Shown piece by piece: positions 9,601-20,915 of a DNA stretch of 64,000 bases. The stretch spans positions 1,492,924,989-1,492,988,988 of the forward strand of contig NC_056745.1 of the NCBI RefSeq assembly GCF_019279795.1, read 5' to 3'. The notes below the pieces were generated by a model. The model was not told the DNA's origin. It ran no database searches and saw only the letters and a program-made list of their open reading frames with translations. This DNA comes from Protopterus annectens (Eukaryota; Chordata; Ceratodontiformes; Protopteridae). A program made the translations under genes and the position numbers. The first letter of the stretch is position 1, and every line of letters starts with the position of its first letter.

Positions 9601-11935
9601 TTCACAGGCAAGTGAGGTATTTTACTAACGACTGGAATATTTAGACTTTCCTTTTTAACCATCAAAATCCTTATAAGTAACATACATACATACTATATTT
9701 TGACAACCATGCTGAAAACAGGAACATCAAGAATTTATTGTACACATAACCTGTATCAGAATAACGTGCACTGCAGTAAGCAACATAACTGTTAATTGAA
9801 TACACACACGGTACCATGTATTAAATTTCTGATATGTTCCAATATCTTGTTTGAAAACATAGCAATATGTAAATTCCCACATGAATTTTTAATGGCATAA
9901 TCCATAAATTAAGGAATTTCATTAATTGCCTGGTATATTAATTCAAGAGTTTCCATATTTGATCCACTCTAGAATTTAAGATTTTTCCAGTTCTTAATGA
10001 ATATTGCTGATCTGAAAAGCATGTTTTTTTAACACCTTTATAGAATTATCACTAAAGTCATAGGCAAACATACGTTTATGTAAAAGAAAATAAACCATAT
10101 TAGCATGTTGCTAGTTACATACATGATGTTTTTGTGCAACTATCAACAATCCAACATTACATAAATTGTTCAATTCCTGCCTTTCATTAAATCTAACTCC
10201 TCTTCCAAAATATTATTCTGCATGTATTTTTCCACAATTTCCATTTTTTTCTCCATGTAATTGACTACTACCCTTTTCAAAAGACCCGAATTCCATTATT
10301 TTATCTCTGTTCAGGACTCCAACTACAGTTGGTTTAGACCAGCAGAATTAAACTTAGCAAGGCTTTACTATGTCTGGACAATTTAGTTCAAGTATCCTAG
10401 CTCAAAAAGTAATTTCCTTAGTTGCACCCATTTGCTTACCCAATATTTCTAACAGAGTGCCCTGTAGGGAATTTTTGAAGTCTGCAGCTTATTACAATCC
10501 CAAAACATATGTTCCTGGTTACCAGTTAACTCTCAGTTAAGTCACTGTTCCAACATTTGCCATCTACCTGAGGAGACATTCTTTTGAGTCTGCTTGTGGT
10601 ATAAAACTACCTATGCAAACATTTCCAAGTGGAGATCCTAAATCTTCTGGACTGTGTTGTATACTTGGGAACCATATATATGTCCTCCCATTGTTCCATG
10701 AAAATTGCTTATCCAGTTTTTAAATGATTCTCTATTACTTTATGCTACTTTATTAATACACTCCTTTACTCAAGTTATGTTCAAGTTTAACTTAATACAT
10801 TTTAAATCTGTACTGCTCTTGCTGTGGTTTTGATAGCAGCAGAGCTCATATTTAATCTCTGTGACATTCTGTGCTGTTTTCCTTTTATAATTCTTTGATT
10901 GCATTACTTTGCCCATGTATTGCATTATAAAATTCTTGCATTTCATTTTAAGATACATTATATATGTATGTAGTGCGTTTTTTTTTAATTTATTATTTTT
11001 TTGGAGCTTTTCACCTTGGCCTTCCATTGAAAAGGGATTTCATGACAGACTGTCTTGGTCACCAAATGTAAAATAAATATTTATTTCCATTAATGTATGT
11101 ATGTGTGATATGGTGTGGTGTAATGAAGGATTAGTTTTGGTAAAGGGATACTGCTATCCTGCGTTTAGATACATGTTTATTCCTGACACCTTCTTCTTGC
11201 TGTGAATAGGGGTTTAACCATGTTTATTGGTGATTTTCTGCCTCACAAAAGAAATTAAGGTGATGCAGCTTACTGTCTGTTTTTCGATTTAGTTTGACAC
11301 ATTTTTGACTGCTCTTGAAGTCTGGTTTGGAAGGCGGATGTCCACATGTTGCTGCATCCCATTTATGATTAAACTGCAACAATGACCCAGTTGTTAGAAT
11401 GTCAGCAGTTGTGGTGTGGGCATATATGCAGGTGTAGTTTTGAAGCTCCCTTTGCTTGTGTTTAAATCTGTACTCAGCGATGGTCTTTTGTCTTATCCTT
11501 AATCCTACCTATGATATTATCATACATTCAGCAAAAAAACCTGGGATGTGATTTCTAGTACTCATTTATATGACAAGTGAAAACATTTCTTGTAACTTTT
11601 TGCCCATATCATACCTATTGATCATCAAACCCTCTCTTGGTCATTCAGCCATTTCTGTGCACCACAAAGCCAGGCGTTTATACTACAGTTGAAATTGGTT
11701 TGCTCAGCAGTTGATTATAATGAGTTACTTCTGTTCTGGTGCTTGACTGCTGGCAGTTGCACTGAATTCACATACTTATTGATAGCTGTTTAGTTAAGTG
11801 TTATTTGCATATTCTTTTTTAATTGTTTACACTGTTTTTTAGCCTTGTATACTGCAGTTTAAGTGGAAGGCTACGAAAACTAAATATGTAGCCAACTTCT
11901 GAGATACTCTGCTGTTATTAGTAGTTAAATGCAGT
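9601..11935. other. Unassigned, AT-rich, degenerate intronic sequence
   Basis: No gene, exon or clear repeat boundary was recognised over 2.3 kb. Parts around 9800-10700 have the look of a very old LINE copy, but no motif supports a family name. Short A/T runs occur at 10979-11000. Confidence 0.45.
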
Positions 11936-12062
11936 GATTTTATTTATTTTATTTAACATTTGTTAACCGGGAATGTCCAACTGAGCGAGAGCCCTTTTTC
12001 AGTGGAGGCCAAGTAAATGCACAAAAATTAATACATTAACAAAGAATCACATAATTGTCAGT
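11936..12062 (-). mobile_element. L2-like LINE 3' tail (minus strand)
   Basis: Reverse-complemented, this reads GACATTCCCGGTTAACAAAT followed by TTAAATAAAATAAATAAA. The same tail ends the short insertion at 39075-39179. It is interpreted as the 3' end of the minus-strand L2-like element whose coding region lies at 16642-19060 and beyond. Confidence 0.55.
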
Positions 12063-12788
12063 ACAGTGCAATAAGTAAAAAAAAAAAAAAAACAGTGTAA
12101 GCAACTTCTCTGTGTGGAAGATTTTCAGTGCATATATTTCTAGTTAATCACTGTATATTAATCAGATCAGACAATAGTAGTAGAAGTAGCAAACGTAAAC
12201 TCATCAAGTCAAAAAGTAATAATAGAAAATATATAATTCTACAGCATTACTAAGTATTCGAAAGTAATCCAAGCAAGGCAGGCAGTCTGTTTCCAGTCGA
12301 AGTACACAGACAAGCGATCCAAGTAAAACAAAAATAGAGTAATAATTTCCTCACAAGCTTTCTAAATATATATATATATATATACTTTTTATTAGGCATG
12401 GGAGTGGTTTATTGTGCTGTAAAACAAAGTGTTATTGGTACACATGTTAAATTCACATCCTTTCCCCCATCAGCGTGACATTCGAGATGGTCCTGCCCTA
12501 CCTAGTAGCTGTCATAATAATATATAGCCCTAATGTACTTTAATGGTACATCTTATTTAACCAAATTATTAAGTAGATTGACTTGATGAGTTTACGTTCG
12601 CTACTTCTACTACTATTGTCTGATCTGATTAATATACAGTGATTAACTAGAAATACATGGACTGAAAATCTTCCACACAGAGAAGTTTCTTACACTGTTT
12701 TGTTTTTAGACCCACTACACTTTAGTGGTTTGTTTTGAGACTTCGGGGATACCACGGAGATTACTTGTTTTTTTACAGTGCAATAAGT
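12063..12788. mobile_element. Fold-back element with 14-bp target duplication
   Basis: The 14-mer ACAGTGCAATAAGT flanks the insert at 12063-12076 and 12775-12788. The insert begins with a run of about 16 A and ends with a run of T. Inverted arms of about 120 bp (12093-12211 and 12578-12697) share CTCTGTGTGGAAGATTTTCA and TAGTAGTAGAAGTAGC in opposite orientation. The right end has an extra ~75 bp without counterpart in the left arm. The central ~365 bp contain a TA run at 12366-12384. There is no coding capacity. The family is unknown; it could be a palindromic retroposon or a MITE-like DNA element. Confidence 0.65.
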
Positions 12789-13041
12789 CAAACATTTTAT
12801 GATTCTTTGAAGCTCAGAATACTAACTAATCTTTAGTAACAAAAAAATCTGACATTAGCTAAGTCTAGTTTGTCATTCGAGAGAGCTGTCCATAAGTGGG
12901 TTGCAAGTTCAGATAGGATGCATTGGTTACTTGGGACAGAAGATTAGCAGTAGGTGAGAAAAACGGTAAAATGAGTGGGATGAAAGGTATTTGCCAGAAG
13001 TTGAAACTGAGTTTGAGCAGTGAAACTGTTAGTAAGTAGGG
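12789..13041 (-). mobile_element. L2-like LINE 3' region (minus strand), continued
   Basis: This segment lies between the fold-back insertion and the Penelope insertion. The 14-bp duplication at 13042-13055 and 16628-16641 joins it to the L2-like coding region at 16642. No clear protein motif is left, so assignment rests on contiguity. Confidence 0.45.
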
Positions 13042-13055
13042 TCTCAAAGTGGAGA

Positions 13056-13429
13056 AACCAAACAGAAACTAGGAAAAGCTGCAACACTTTATTCCGGTAC
13101 CTCGGCTGAATGCCTTCAAAGGAATGAATGCAATAGTACTTGTTGCACCTTATATAATGCTGTGTAACACCAATTGATGTAATTAAACAATCACAAAAGT
13201 TAATAGACCCATAGAATTAAAGAGACACAGTGTAAAAGCATATTATAAAGCCATAATAGACTCTTAAATATATACAAAAAACACTATAAATGTATACAAA
13301 AAACACCTAAAAGACACACATACTACTAGATATAGAGAATATTAATCATATAGTAAGATTGACTTCTAAATTCATGCCCCTTGGTTTTAAGGTACTAAAT
13401 TTTAGAATAAACCTACTTTCCAAATTCAA
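13056..13429 (-). repeat. Penelope terminal direct repeat (pLTR), copy A
   Basis: 374 bp matching 16005-16378 with no differences noticed. It includes the last codons of the element ORF (PRGMNLEV region) and the 3' non-coding end. Confidence 0.85.
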
Positions 13430-14172
13430 CAGATTCTGTAAATAGTTCCCAGTATTATGCGAGTCAGGTTTAGCAAGGGCACAAAAAAATAGAGTCCGAA
13501 CTTCCATTGCGAACTGAATTGAAATGTTCAGAAATAGGGCTATCAGTTCTGACATTTCGAATATCACCTAAGTGTTCTAAAACATGTATTTTTAATTGCC
13601 GTTTAGTCTGACCAATGTAAAATTTGGGTGGAACACAATCACAACCAATTAAGTACACTACTCCACATGATTTACAATTAAAATAGTTATGAGCAGTGTA
13701 TTTAACCCCATTAATCAAACTACCTGAAAGATTTTTTTACTTTTGAGCAGAGCTTACATTTTCCACATCTAAACATACCATGTGGCAGATTATTTATGAT
13801 GCCAGACCGAGCACGATTTTTTAATTTTGATTTCAAAATTTCCTTTAAATTGGCATACCTGCCATAAGAAAAGGAAACATGATTTGGAAACAAATGACCA
13901 ATCTCCTCATTGTTACAGACAATTGGCCACAAAAAATCTACAATGTCTTTCAGCATCACTGAAAAAGGGGAAAATTTTGTGACAAAAAATAAATTGTCAA
14001 TATTCACACAACTAACCTCACCATCCCTGGATGTTTTCAAAGAAGCTTTCTTTAAAATACTACCTCTTTTGTTAGGATTTAGCAGTCTATCTAGACTTTT
14101 ACTAATTAAACTTTCAGAATAGCCTCTCATAGACAATCTAAAATATCCCCACGTGTTCCAAAAAACCCCCAC
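13430..14172 (-). pseudogene. Penelope ORF, C-terminal half with GIY-YIG domain
   Basis: On the minus strand, 14172-13720 encodes the post-RT segment (RGYSESLISKSLDRLLNP, then FRCGKCKLCSKVKKS). After a frameshift in an A-run near 13735, 13718-13470 encodes the endonuclease: YFNCKSCGVVYLIGC, then FYIGQTKRQL with the YIG half. The last part contains LGDIRNVRTDSPISEHF. Upstream, the join to 14180 lacks the FIDD-containing palm seen in the Penelope copy at 56563-58733, so several hundred bases were deleted. The domain would nick target DNA in an intact element. Confidence 0.85.
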
Positions 14173-16005
14173 AACAAGATACTATTGGACGACCAGGAGG
14201 GTCTTGTAAGTTTTTATGTATTTTGGGAAGTGTATAGAATGTAGGATCCCTAGGATTAGTGATTGTCACATCCTTACTACTAAGGAAACCTAGTCTTTCA
14301 CCCCTTTCTAAAAGGTCAAACAGTTCAGAGTTAAATTGAACAATTGGGTTATGTAATAGTTCTATATAAACACCATCATCACACAAAAGATCAAAATTCA
14401 TTTTTAAATAATGGCATTTATCCATTATAACCCAATTGCCACCCTTATCCGCTGTACAAAAAATAAATTCATTGGAAATTTCTTTCATTTGTTTCAGTGC
14501 CAACCACTCTTGCTTTGTAAGATTAAATCCAATAAATCATTTCAAAAACAGCAGATACTCAGTCTCAACCTTTTTACACAAAACATTTTCAAAGACCCTT
14601 AAAACAGCTGAATTTTTAGGAGGACAAAAAGAACTGTGCACAGGCAAACAAGGCACAGTTAATTTTCCACAACCAGTAAAAAAACGTTCAGTGCTCTCAA
14701 AAGTAACGACAGAATCAGAACTGGCCCTCATGTTAATATCTGACTCAAAATAACCACTCCTCTCAGCATCAAACTCATATGTAGAAAGATCCATTAAAGG
14801 ATCATCCATCATAGATAGATGCTCAGTACTAATGGAAGAATCAGCGTCAACATAACTATCACTACCGACATAGGCATTCTCAAGGTTTGGGTCCTGCATA
14901 CTATCAGAAGTATTTTTAAGTTCAAAAAATACTTTTAAGTAAAGTTTAACGTCTAATAACAAATCCGAAAGCGCTGGTACTTTAGTAGGTACAAATTTAC
15001 TACCCTTATTAAGTACCTGCCGCATATCGGAAGTAATAGTAAGATCACTCAAATTCACAATGTGCATATAATTACCAAAAACTTGGGTCCCAAAATCAAC
15101 ATTGGACCTCCGTAGGGTAAGCACAGAAGAAAAATTCACGTCCAACACAGTAACATTACTGATATCTTCGGTTCCGACCCTTCTGTCGCGACTTTCGTTT
15201 AGACCCCCGTCGAAAGTTCCATCTGCCTTGATCTTCCATGTCCGACGCTGCACCTGTACCCTCAGTACTGTCTATACTCTCAAAAGATACACTTTTTTTG
15301 CTTAGCTTGTAGTCAGAAGAGCGGACTGGACGAGTCTCGGCCACTACGTAAACCACGTGAACTCCCTTCACCGCCCTTCATCTGGAATAAACCATTCTTC
15401 AATTTTCGCTGCCAGTAATAAACCAAGTTCTTACTAAAATCATTTACATCTCTATTCAACTTTTTCTTCTTTCTTGCGATGACATCGCGTTCAATCTTGG
15501 AAACCTCCTCATTCATGCTTTTCATAGCTGAAAAAAACGCTGTATCAGGATATTCAACAGCTAATGCAGCCTCCCCTTCAGCAATTTGGGTTTGGATTAA
15601 ACCCAAAGTTCTCCGGTTACGGTTAATCAAAATCTTTAACCAACTAAGAGAACATTGTCACTCCTCTAAAAAAGCATTCTCATCTTCAGCAAATTTGTAA
15701 GCAGGCAACTTGTCAATTCTTAAACCTCTAGGTGTAATAGAGAGTTCAACATACTTCTCCAGCAGACGTATGTCATAAAATAAAGAAGTCTCTTTAATTC
15801 TCAATTTCTTCAGGTCATCAAACTTTTTATCAAAAGAACTGTTGCCAGATACAGTCCACGGATCAAATTGTGCTAACTTACTGTCCCTCTCTTTAGCTAA
15901 GTTAGCAAACAAAAATCCACTTCCATTCAAATTGGACATGATGAAATCCTCCAGTCTCTGAATATACGAAAAAAAGCCAACCAAACTGCAAACGAATGTG
16001 AACAA
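14138..16005 (-). pseudogene. Penelope ORF, N-terminal half and RT fingers
   Basis: On the minus strand, 16005-15658 is the start of the ORF (LNGSGFLFANLAKERDSKL, then PRGLRIDKLPAYKF). It is followed after a TGA at 15655-15657 by 15630-15313, which is Lys-rich and probably coiled (ERDVIARKKKKLNRDVNDF). A frameshift near 15370 leads into 15253-14537, containing VLNKGSKFVPTKVPA, the typical N-terminal RT block. A second TGA at 14534-14536 is followed by ADKGGNWVIMDK and FYTLPKIHKNLQDPPGRPIV. The frame then ends at the deletion near 14170. The catalytic palm is absent. Confidence 0.85.
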
Positions 16006-16378
16006 ACCAAACAGAAACTAGGAAAAGCTGCAACACTTTATTCCGGTACCTCGGCTGAATGCCTTCAAAGGAATGAATGCAATAGTACTTGTTGCACCTT
16101 ATATAATGCTGTGTAACACCAATTGATGTAATTAAACAATCACAAAAGTTAATAGACCCATAGAATTAAAGAGACACAGTGTAAAAGCATATTATAAAGC
16201 CATAATAGACTCTTAAATATATACAAAAAACACTATAAATGTATACAAAAAACACCTAAAAGACACACATACTACTAGATATAGAGAATATTAATCATAT
16301 AGTAAGATTGACTTCTAAATTCATGCCCCTTGGTTTTAAGGTACTAAATTTTAGAATAAACCTACTTTCCAAATTCAA
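16005..16378 (-). repeat. Penelope terminal direct repeat (pLTR), copy B
   Basis: Second copy of the 374-bp repeat, at offset 2949 from copy A. It precedes the ORF on the minus strand and contains the pLTR promoter-proximal region. Confidence 0.85.
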
Positions 16379-16627
16379 ATTTTTGTATATATTTAAGAGT
16401 CTTGCTTTAACATTTAATTACACTGTGTCTTCCTCTATGGGTATATTTTTTTTTATTGTTTTTTTTACTCATATTCAATTTAATTACATAGTATATATTA
16501 AGGTGCATGTACTATTGATTCTATTCCTGCAAATTCATTCAACACGTAATACGGAATAAAGTGTTGCAGCTTTTCCTAGTTTCTGTTTGGTTTGTTCACA
16601 TTCGTTTGCAGTTTGGTTGGCTTTTTT
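16379..16627 (+). repeat. Inverted, diverged pLTR segment of the Penelope complex
   Basis: Bases 16553-16627 are an exact-looking reverse complement of about 15965-16043, covering the pLTR end and start of the 5' leader. Bases 16379-16550 match the inverted pLTR only loosely (for example TATATTTAAGAGTCT and ACACTGTGTCT), so the piece mixes a near-identical and a diverged part. It forms a head-to-head palindrome with copy B. Confidence 0.75.
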
Positions 16628-16641
16628 TCTCAAAGTGGAGA

Positions 16642-19060
16642 GCAGTGACATCGAAGGAGTTAGATGGTTCAAGTACAGTTGTTGAGAAGGTAGTCTTTGA
16701 GTGCTGATTGAAATGTGTGTAGGGTTGCTTTACTTCTGATGTCAAGGGGGAGCTTGTTCCAATTTAGAGCTGGTTAGTAGCTGAATAGATTTTGACCAAT
16801 GTATTTTTTTGGGCTTAGAGATTTTTAGGCATTGCTGGTTTGAGCTGCTAAGGTGTCTTGTAGGGGCATTGATAGTAACCAAAATGGAGATGCTGGGGCA
16901 GGCAAAGAGTTTGTAGAGACAGGAGTGAATAATAGTTAATTGAGAGACAAGGAGCTGATGGAGGAAATTAAGCCAGTTTAATGTCGAGAGAGAGACAGTG
17001 GTGAGAGTTAGGGGACTGATTGGCAGTGAACTGAGCAACTTTGCTGTATGTGCTTTTTAGTTTAACTAGTAGGGAGGTTTGTAAATTAGTTAGGATTTGC
17101 GATCTGTAGAGAGATTCGCGAGTAGAAAAGCCTGAGTTAGTGAAAGACTGGAGTTTGTTAGTAACAAACTTCTTATTTCTGTAGGAGTCCGAGTTTTTGG
17201 TGAGTGTTTTTGATGCAGTGGTTGACATGTAGGTCTAATTAAAGTTGATCATCTATGATTACCCGGAGAAGTTTAGTTTGGGGTTCAGCATATATAGTGG
17301 TATCATTAGAGAAGTGATAGAAAAGACTGGTTTGAGTGATATGAGAGCCTTAGGAAGAAATAGATGTTTGGTCTTTTGGGGATTAAGAATAAGCTGATTG
17401 TCTGCGAGCCATTTTTTAACTGAGTTAAAGGATTTTTAACTGAGTGAGAGAATGTCAGAGAAAGTGTCAGCTGTGGTGGTAATGGTGGAGTTGTGTGCAT
17501 ATTTTATTGGGGGGGGGCAGGAGGTGTAGAGTCGGTTAGTGAAGATATTGAAAAGTAGGGGGCCAAGGATTGACCTTTGAGGGACTCCCATTTTGATGGT
17601 TAGGAAGGGGGATGGAGTAGATTGCCATTTCATTGATGACATTTGGAGAGAGAGCTGGTGAACCAAGAGATAGCGGTGGGAGTTAGGTTAAGGTTACTCC
17701 TGTTTGAGGAGGATGGGGTGGGAGACCATGTCAAAGGCTTTGGAGAGATCAAGGAAGTGGCAGGAGACTAGTTTGTTTCTAGTGAGGGAAACAGTCAGAG
17801 ATGGAGATCAGGGCAGTAGGACTGCTGTGGTTAGGGTGGAAGCCATATTGGGTGGGAGTGAGCAGGTTTTCTAGGACTGGATTGTCCATGATTTATTTGT
17901 GTATACATTTTCAAGTATTTTTGATAGTGGGGAGAGAACTGCTATGGGACGGTAATTGGTGAGTTCTGTAGTTACCCGCTTTATGAATGGGAATGTTAAA
18001 GAGCTGTTTCCGTAGAGAAGGAACAGTGGATTCAGAGAGCAGTTGACAAGAATGGAAACTGGGAGACCTATGGAGTTTGCAGGAAGTTTGAGGAGGAGGG
18101 GGAGGTAGGTTATCCACCTGGGGGAGCAGGGTTTACGTTTGCTGAGGAGGTTTTTAATGTAGTTGGTAGGTACAGGTTTGAGTGGCAAGAAGTTTTGATT
18201 GGGGTTAGAGGGGAGGTAGGTGTGGTTGTTAGGGTTTGAGTTGGGGAGTAAACTTACTGATAGTATCTATAAAGTATGAGTTGAGCAGGGAAGCAGTCTG
18301 TATGGTGGTGATTTTGTGGCAAGGGTTAGGAGTGCTGAGGTTACCAGGGTGGAGGATGTGGTTGGTGCTCCAGAATTTGTTGGGATTATGTTTACATGCT
18401 GTTTGTGGTTTCAGGTAAAAGTTCTTTTTGTCAAGGTAGACCTGGTTTTTGGAGAGGTTTCGAAGTTCTTTGTAGGTTTTCAGGTAGGTATGTAGTTTAG
18501 TTTTGGTCCAGAGTTTCCAAGCTTTTTCTCTGAGAGTTCTTGTAGCCTGGGGGAGTTGAGAGATTTTATTCTAACTTTGCAGAGGGGGGGGGGCAAGTCA
18601 GTGTAGTATGTTAAGAAATATGGAGTTGAATTTGAGAAATTCTTCATCTAGGGGCAGATTAGATAGGATAGACCAGTTGATGACAGAGAGCTGATTGCTG
18701 AATACTTCAGTGTGGAAGATGGAGAGATTGTCATTCTTTGATTTTCAGTGGTTTGTGTAGATGGGGGTGTATCTTCTGATACTAATAGGAGAATAGTCAC
18801 TGATAGAATCAGGATGAGTTTCTTGATGGTGGTAAAGGTTGGGAATGGACATTAAAATCCAGTCTGATAGAAGCTGAGTTGGTTGTCTTCTTAAGGTAAG
18901 TGGATGCAGAAATGAGCTGAGAAAAGCCTTGAAAATTGATGGAGGAGTTAGATGGTTTGCTATTTGTGCGAACGATAATCTGTTGGCATGTATGCTACTG
19001 AAAATCAGATTGTCATTCACAAAATATAAAGTGTATGGGATAGTTGAACACACTTATGCG
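16642..19060 (-). pseudogene. L2-like LINE, reverse transcriptase and part of endonuclease (minus strand)
   Basis: On the minus strand, 19053-18745 encodes the end of an AP-endonuclease-like domain (LSDWILMSIPNLYHHQ, DSISDYSPIS). Then 18188-17871 carries RT block 1 (TNYRPIAVLSPLSKILENV), 17666-17436 the GVPQRSILGPLLFN block with a decayed YADD-like box (YAHNSTITTT), and 17500-17306 NPKR-type sequence. The part at 17228-16742 corresponds to the C-terminal region (LNWLNFLHQLLVSQLTI), as in the plus-strand copy near 34600. It has many frameshifts and stops. The Penelope complex interrupts its 3' end at 16641/13042. Confidence 0.75.
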
Positions 19061-19495
19061 AATGCAGTAGGATATGTTTGACAAACTGTACAGAGATTGC
19101 GGTACAGCAGGGATTAGAAATTCATCCATATCCCCACTGTAGTGTGATCTCAGAGTTGGAATATTTTATTAGCAGGGGGGATGGGGGGTGCAGGGGGGGG
19201 GACTTGCCCCCCCTGCAAAAACGTGATATGTCGTATAGGAGTTTGATTTACATCAGGTCCTATACAGATATCAAGTGATGTTTTTGATGACAATGTCGAC
19301 TCAAATGAGTTGATCATTTGGTTCGACACTGTGATGTGGTTGAGATTCCAGTTTCGATGGTCTACTTTGGCATTGCAAATGGAAATTATTTGCCTTTTGC
19401 AATATTGATAGTAAACCGATTTAGGTGATGGAGATGACCAATTGATGTTGACATCTCCTAGCAAAGCAATTTCATTTGTTACATTGTTGGACAGC
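19061..19495 (-). other. Unassigned segment with G/C-run hairpin
   Basis: A minus-strand frame of 104 codons (19464-19150) starts LGDVNINWSS, like the LINE endonuclease GD-N motif, but the rest is not recognised. Bases about 19186-19222 form a hairpin of a G9 run, ACTTG and a C7 run flanked by TGCA. Confidence 0.4.
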
Positions 19496-19615
19496 CAGAT
19501 AAGGTGACAGCGGTGAGGTCTGCGGTGGGAGTGACGGATGCGTTTAAGGTGGAGGTGGGATTACATCAAGGATCAGCTCTGAGCCCTTTCTTATTTGCAA
19601 TGCTATGTGAGAAAG
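19496..19615 (+). pseudogene. RTE-like LINE reverse transcriptase fragment
   Basis: A short open frame reads VTAVRSAVGVTDAFKVEV followed by GLHQGSALSPFLFAML. The GLHQGSALSPFLFA block is characteristic of the RTE-type RT fifth block. The match ends near 19605 and the following codons (KGQVDRRDQTGGG) are not recognised. Confidence 0.7.
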
Positions 19616-20139
19616 GACAGGTTGACAGACGAGATCAGACAGGAGGGGGGTATATAGATTACTGCTACAGTGACAGTCATATGGTTGTTTATCTCACAGG
19701 TAGCTACAAGCAGTTCAACAGGGTGGAGTAAGGGGGGAAGATTTGTGGGTCTCTATTACATAGTCGGACGTTGAAAAGAACAAAGGTTGTTGCATCAAAT
19801 CCCAGTAACTCAAACCACACAATGTCAAACATACGGAACAGCGATTTTCTTTTCTCCAGGAAAAAAATCTTTGCTCAAAAAAAAAAAAAAAAAAATCCAC
19901 AGACTAAATGTACTTCAATATACCAACTCTGAAATTGCACCACAGTGGATAAAATGGCAAAGTCCCGGCAATGGACCAGCGATTCTTTTCCCTGGGAAAA
20001 AAATCGCTTTTCCGGCCATTCAGCATTCTTTGCTTTCTTTTATCAGGGGACAGTGTAAGAGCATTCACTCTTTTCAATGTTCAACATCCTGATATAGACC
20101 CAGATTTGTTATTGGGGTCAGCGTAAGGTGTTGGTCATA
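19616..20139. other. Unassigned sequence
   Basis: An A19-type run lies at about 19878-19896. The sequence around it (GCGATTTTCTTTTCTCCAGG near 19840 and GCGATTCTTTTCCCTGGG near 19979) looks like an imperfect local repeat. No gene. Confidence 0.4.
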
Positions 20140-20915
20140 GAGAATGGCAATGCCTCCACCTTTTTTAAAGGTTCATAAATGTTTACTAGGCTAATGACCA
20201 CAAGGGCCTTTTTAAGCCTAGCCATGCATCCCAAATCTCTGACAAGTTCTTATACCCTTGATAAGTGTAAGCATGGGCCTGGGAGATGAACCATTTACAG
20301 GTTACTTGTGTCCATTAGAGACATGGGTGCCAAATCAAGGATGAATTTCCGTTTTCCCATCCAGTTGTCCAAGTTGCACATGGGTGAATTTCCGTTTTCC
20401 CATCCAGTTGTCCAAGTTGCACTTGAATTGGGTTAGGGAGGAACTCTGCTTCACATGGATGGGGAGCCTGTTCCATAGATTGGGTAATCTCTGGGATACA
20501 TACCTATCTCTCCAGCAGGTTCTATTTATGTCACAGGCAAGGTTTAAGTCTTTAGAAACTGGTAATTCTGGTGCTGTTTGTTTTGCGGATATGCAGGAGG
20601 TCTAGTAGAGTGGGGTCTGATAATGCCTTGTGTGTCAGGCATAGATCTCCCATCAAAAGCCTGTAGGAGACAGAATCCAGGGATATGGCCTTGAGGCGGT
20701 CTACATAGGACATTTTACTAATGCCCTGTATTCTTTCAGTGAGGAACCTCTGTGGATGTTGCATTTGTTGGATATGCCTGGTTAAGGTACATGCAAAAGG
20801 GGGCATTGTACTCGGTGAGCATGTCGGAGAATTAGTTTTGTAAGGACGATCCTGGTGAAGGATGCTTTAGACAGGGGGAGAACAAGGGAGTGAGAGATTT
20901 GTGATTTGAGCAAAG
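20140..20915 (-). pseudogene. CR1-like LINE 3' fragment (minus strand)
   Basis: The minus strand from 20900 down encodes TEYNAPFCMYL-like and QQMQHPQRFLTERIQGI blocks, then the CR1 C-terminal region (YVDRLKAISLDSVSYRLLMGDLCLTHKA, in two pieces), ending in AAGCCTAGCC-type 3' sequence near 20215-20225. A 43-bp tandem duplication (20342-20384 / 20385-20421) lies inside. It is truncated and interrupted at its 5' side by the gypsy-like LTR. Confidence 0.75.

Larger units (their letters stand above)
13042..16641 (-). mobile_element. Penelope-like element complex with 14-bp target duplication
   Basis: TCTCAAAGTGGAGA is present at 13042-13055 and again at 16628-16641, so everything between entered as a unit. 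On the minus strand the order is: an inverted terminal segment (16379-16627), a terminal repeat (16005-16378), the element ORF (about 16005 to 13400), and a second terminal repeat (13056-13429). The two direct repeats look identical by eye over 374 bp, implying a recent insertion. It sits inside the minus-strand L2-like LINE. The ORF is defective (stops, a frameshift and a deleted RT palm), so it was either copied in trans or decayed after insertion. Confidence 0.85.

Noticed and set aside
13056-13150. Hammerhead ribozyme in the pLTR of the 13-16 kb Penelope
   Set aside because: The minus-strand sequence has no convincing CUGANGA core followed by a stable stem and GAAA, unlike 59708-59739.
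19787-20092. A 101-codon plus-strand ORF with a Lys run
   Set aside because: It runs through a poly(A) tract and has no family motif; likely chance.
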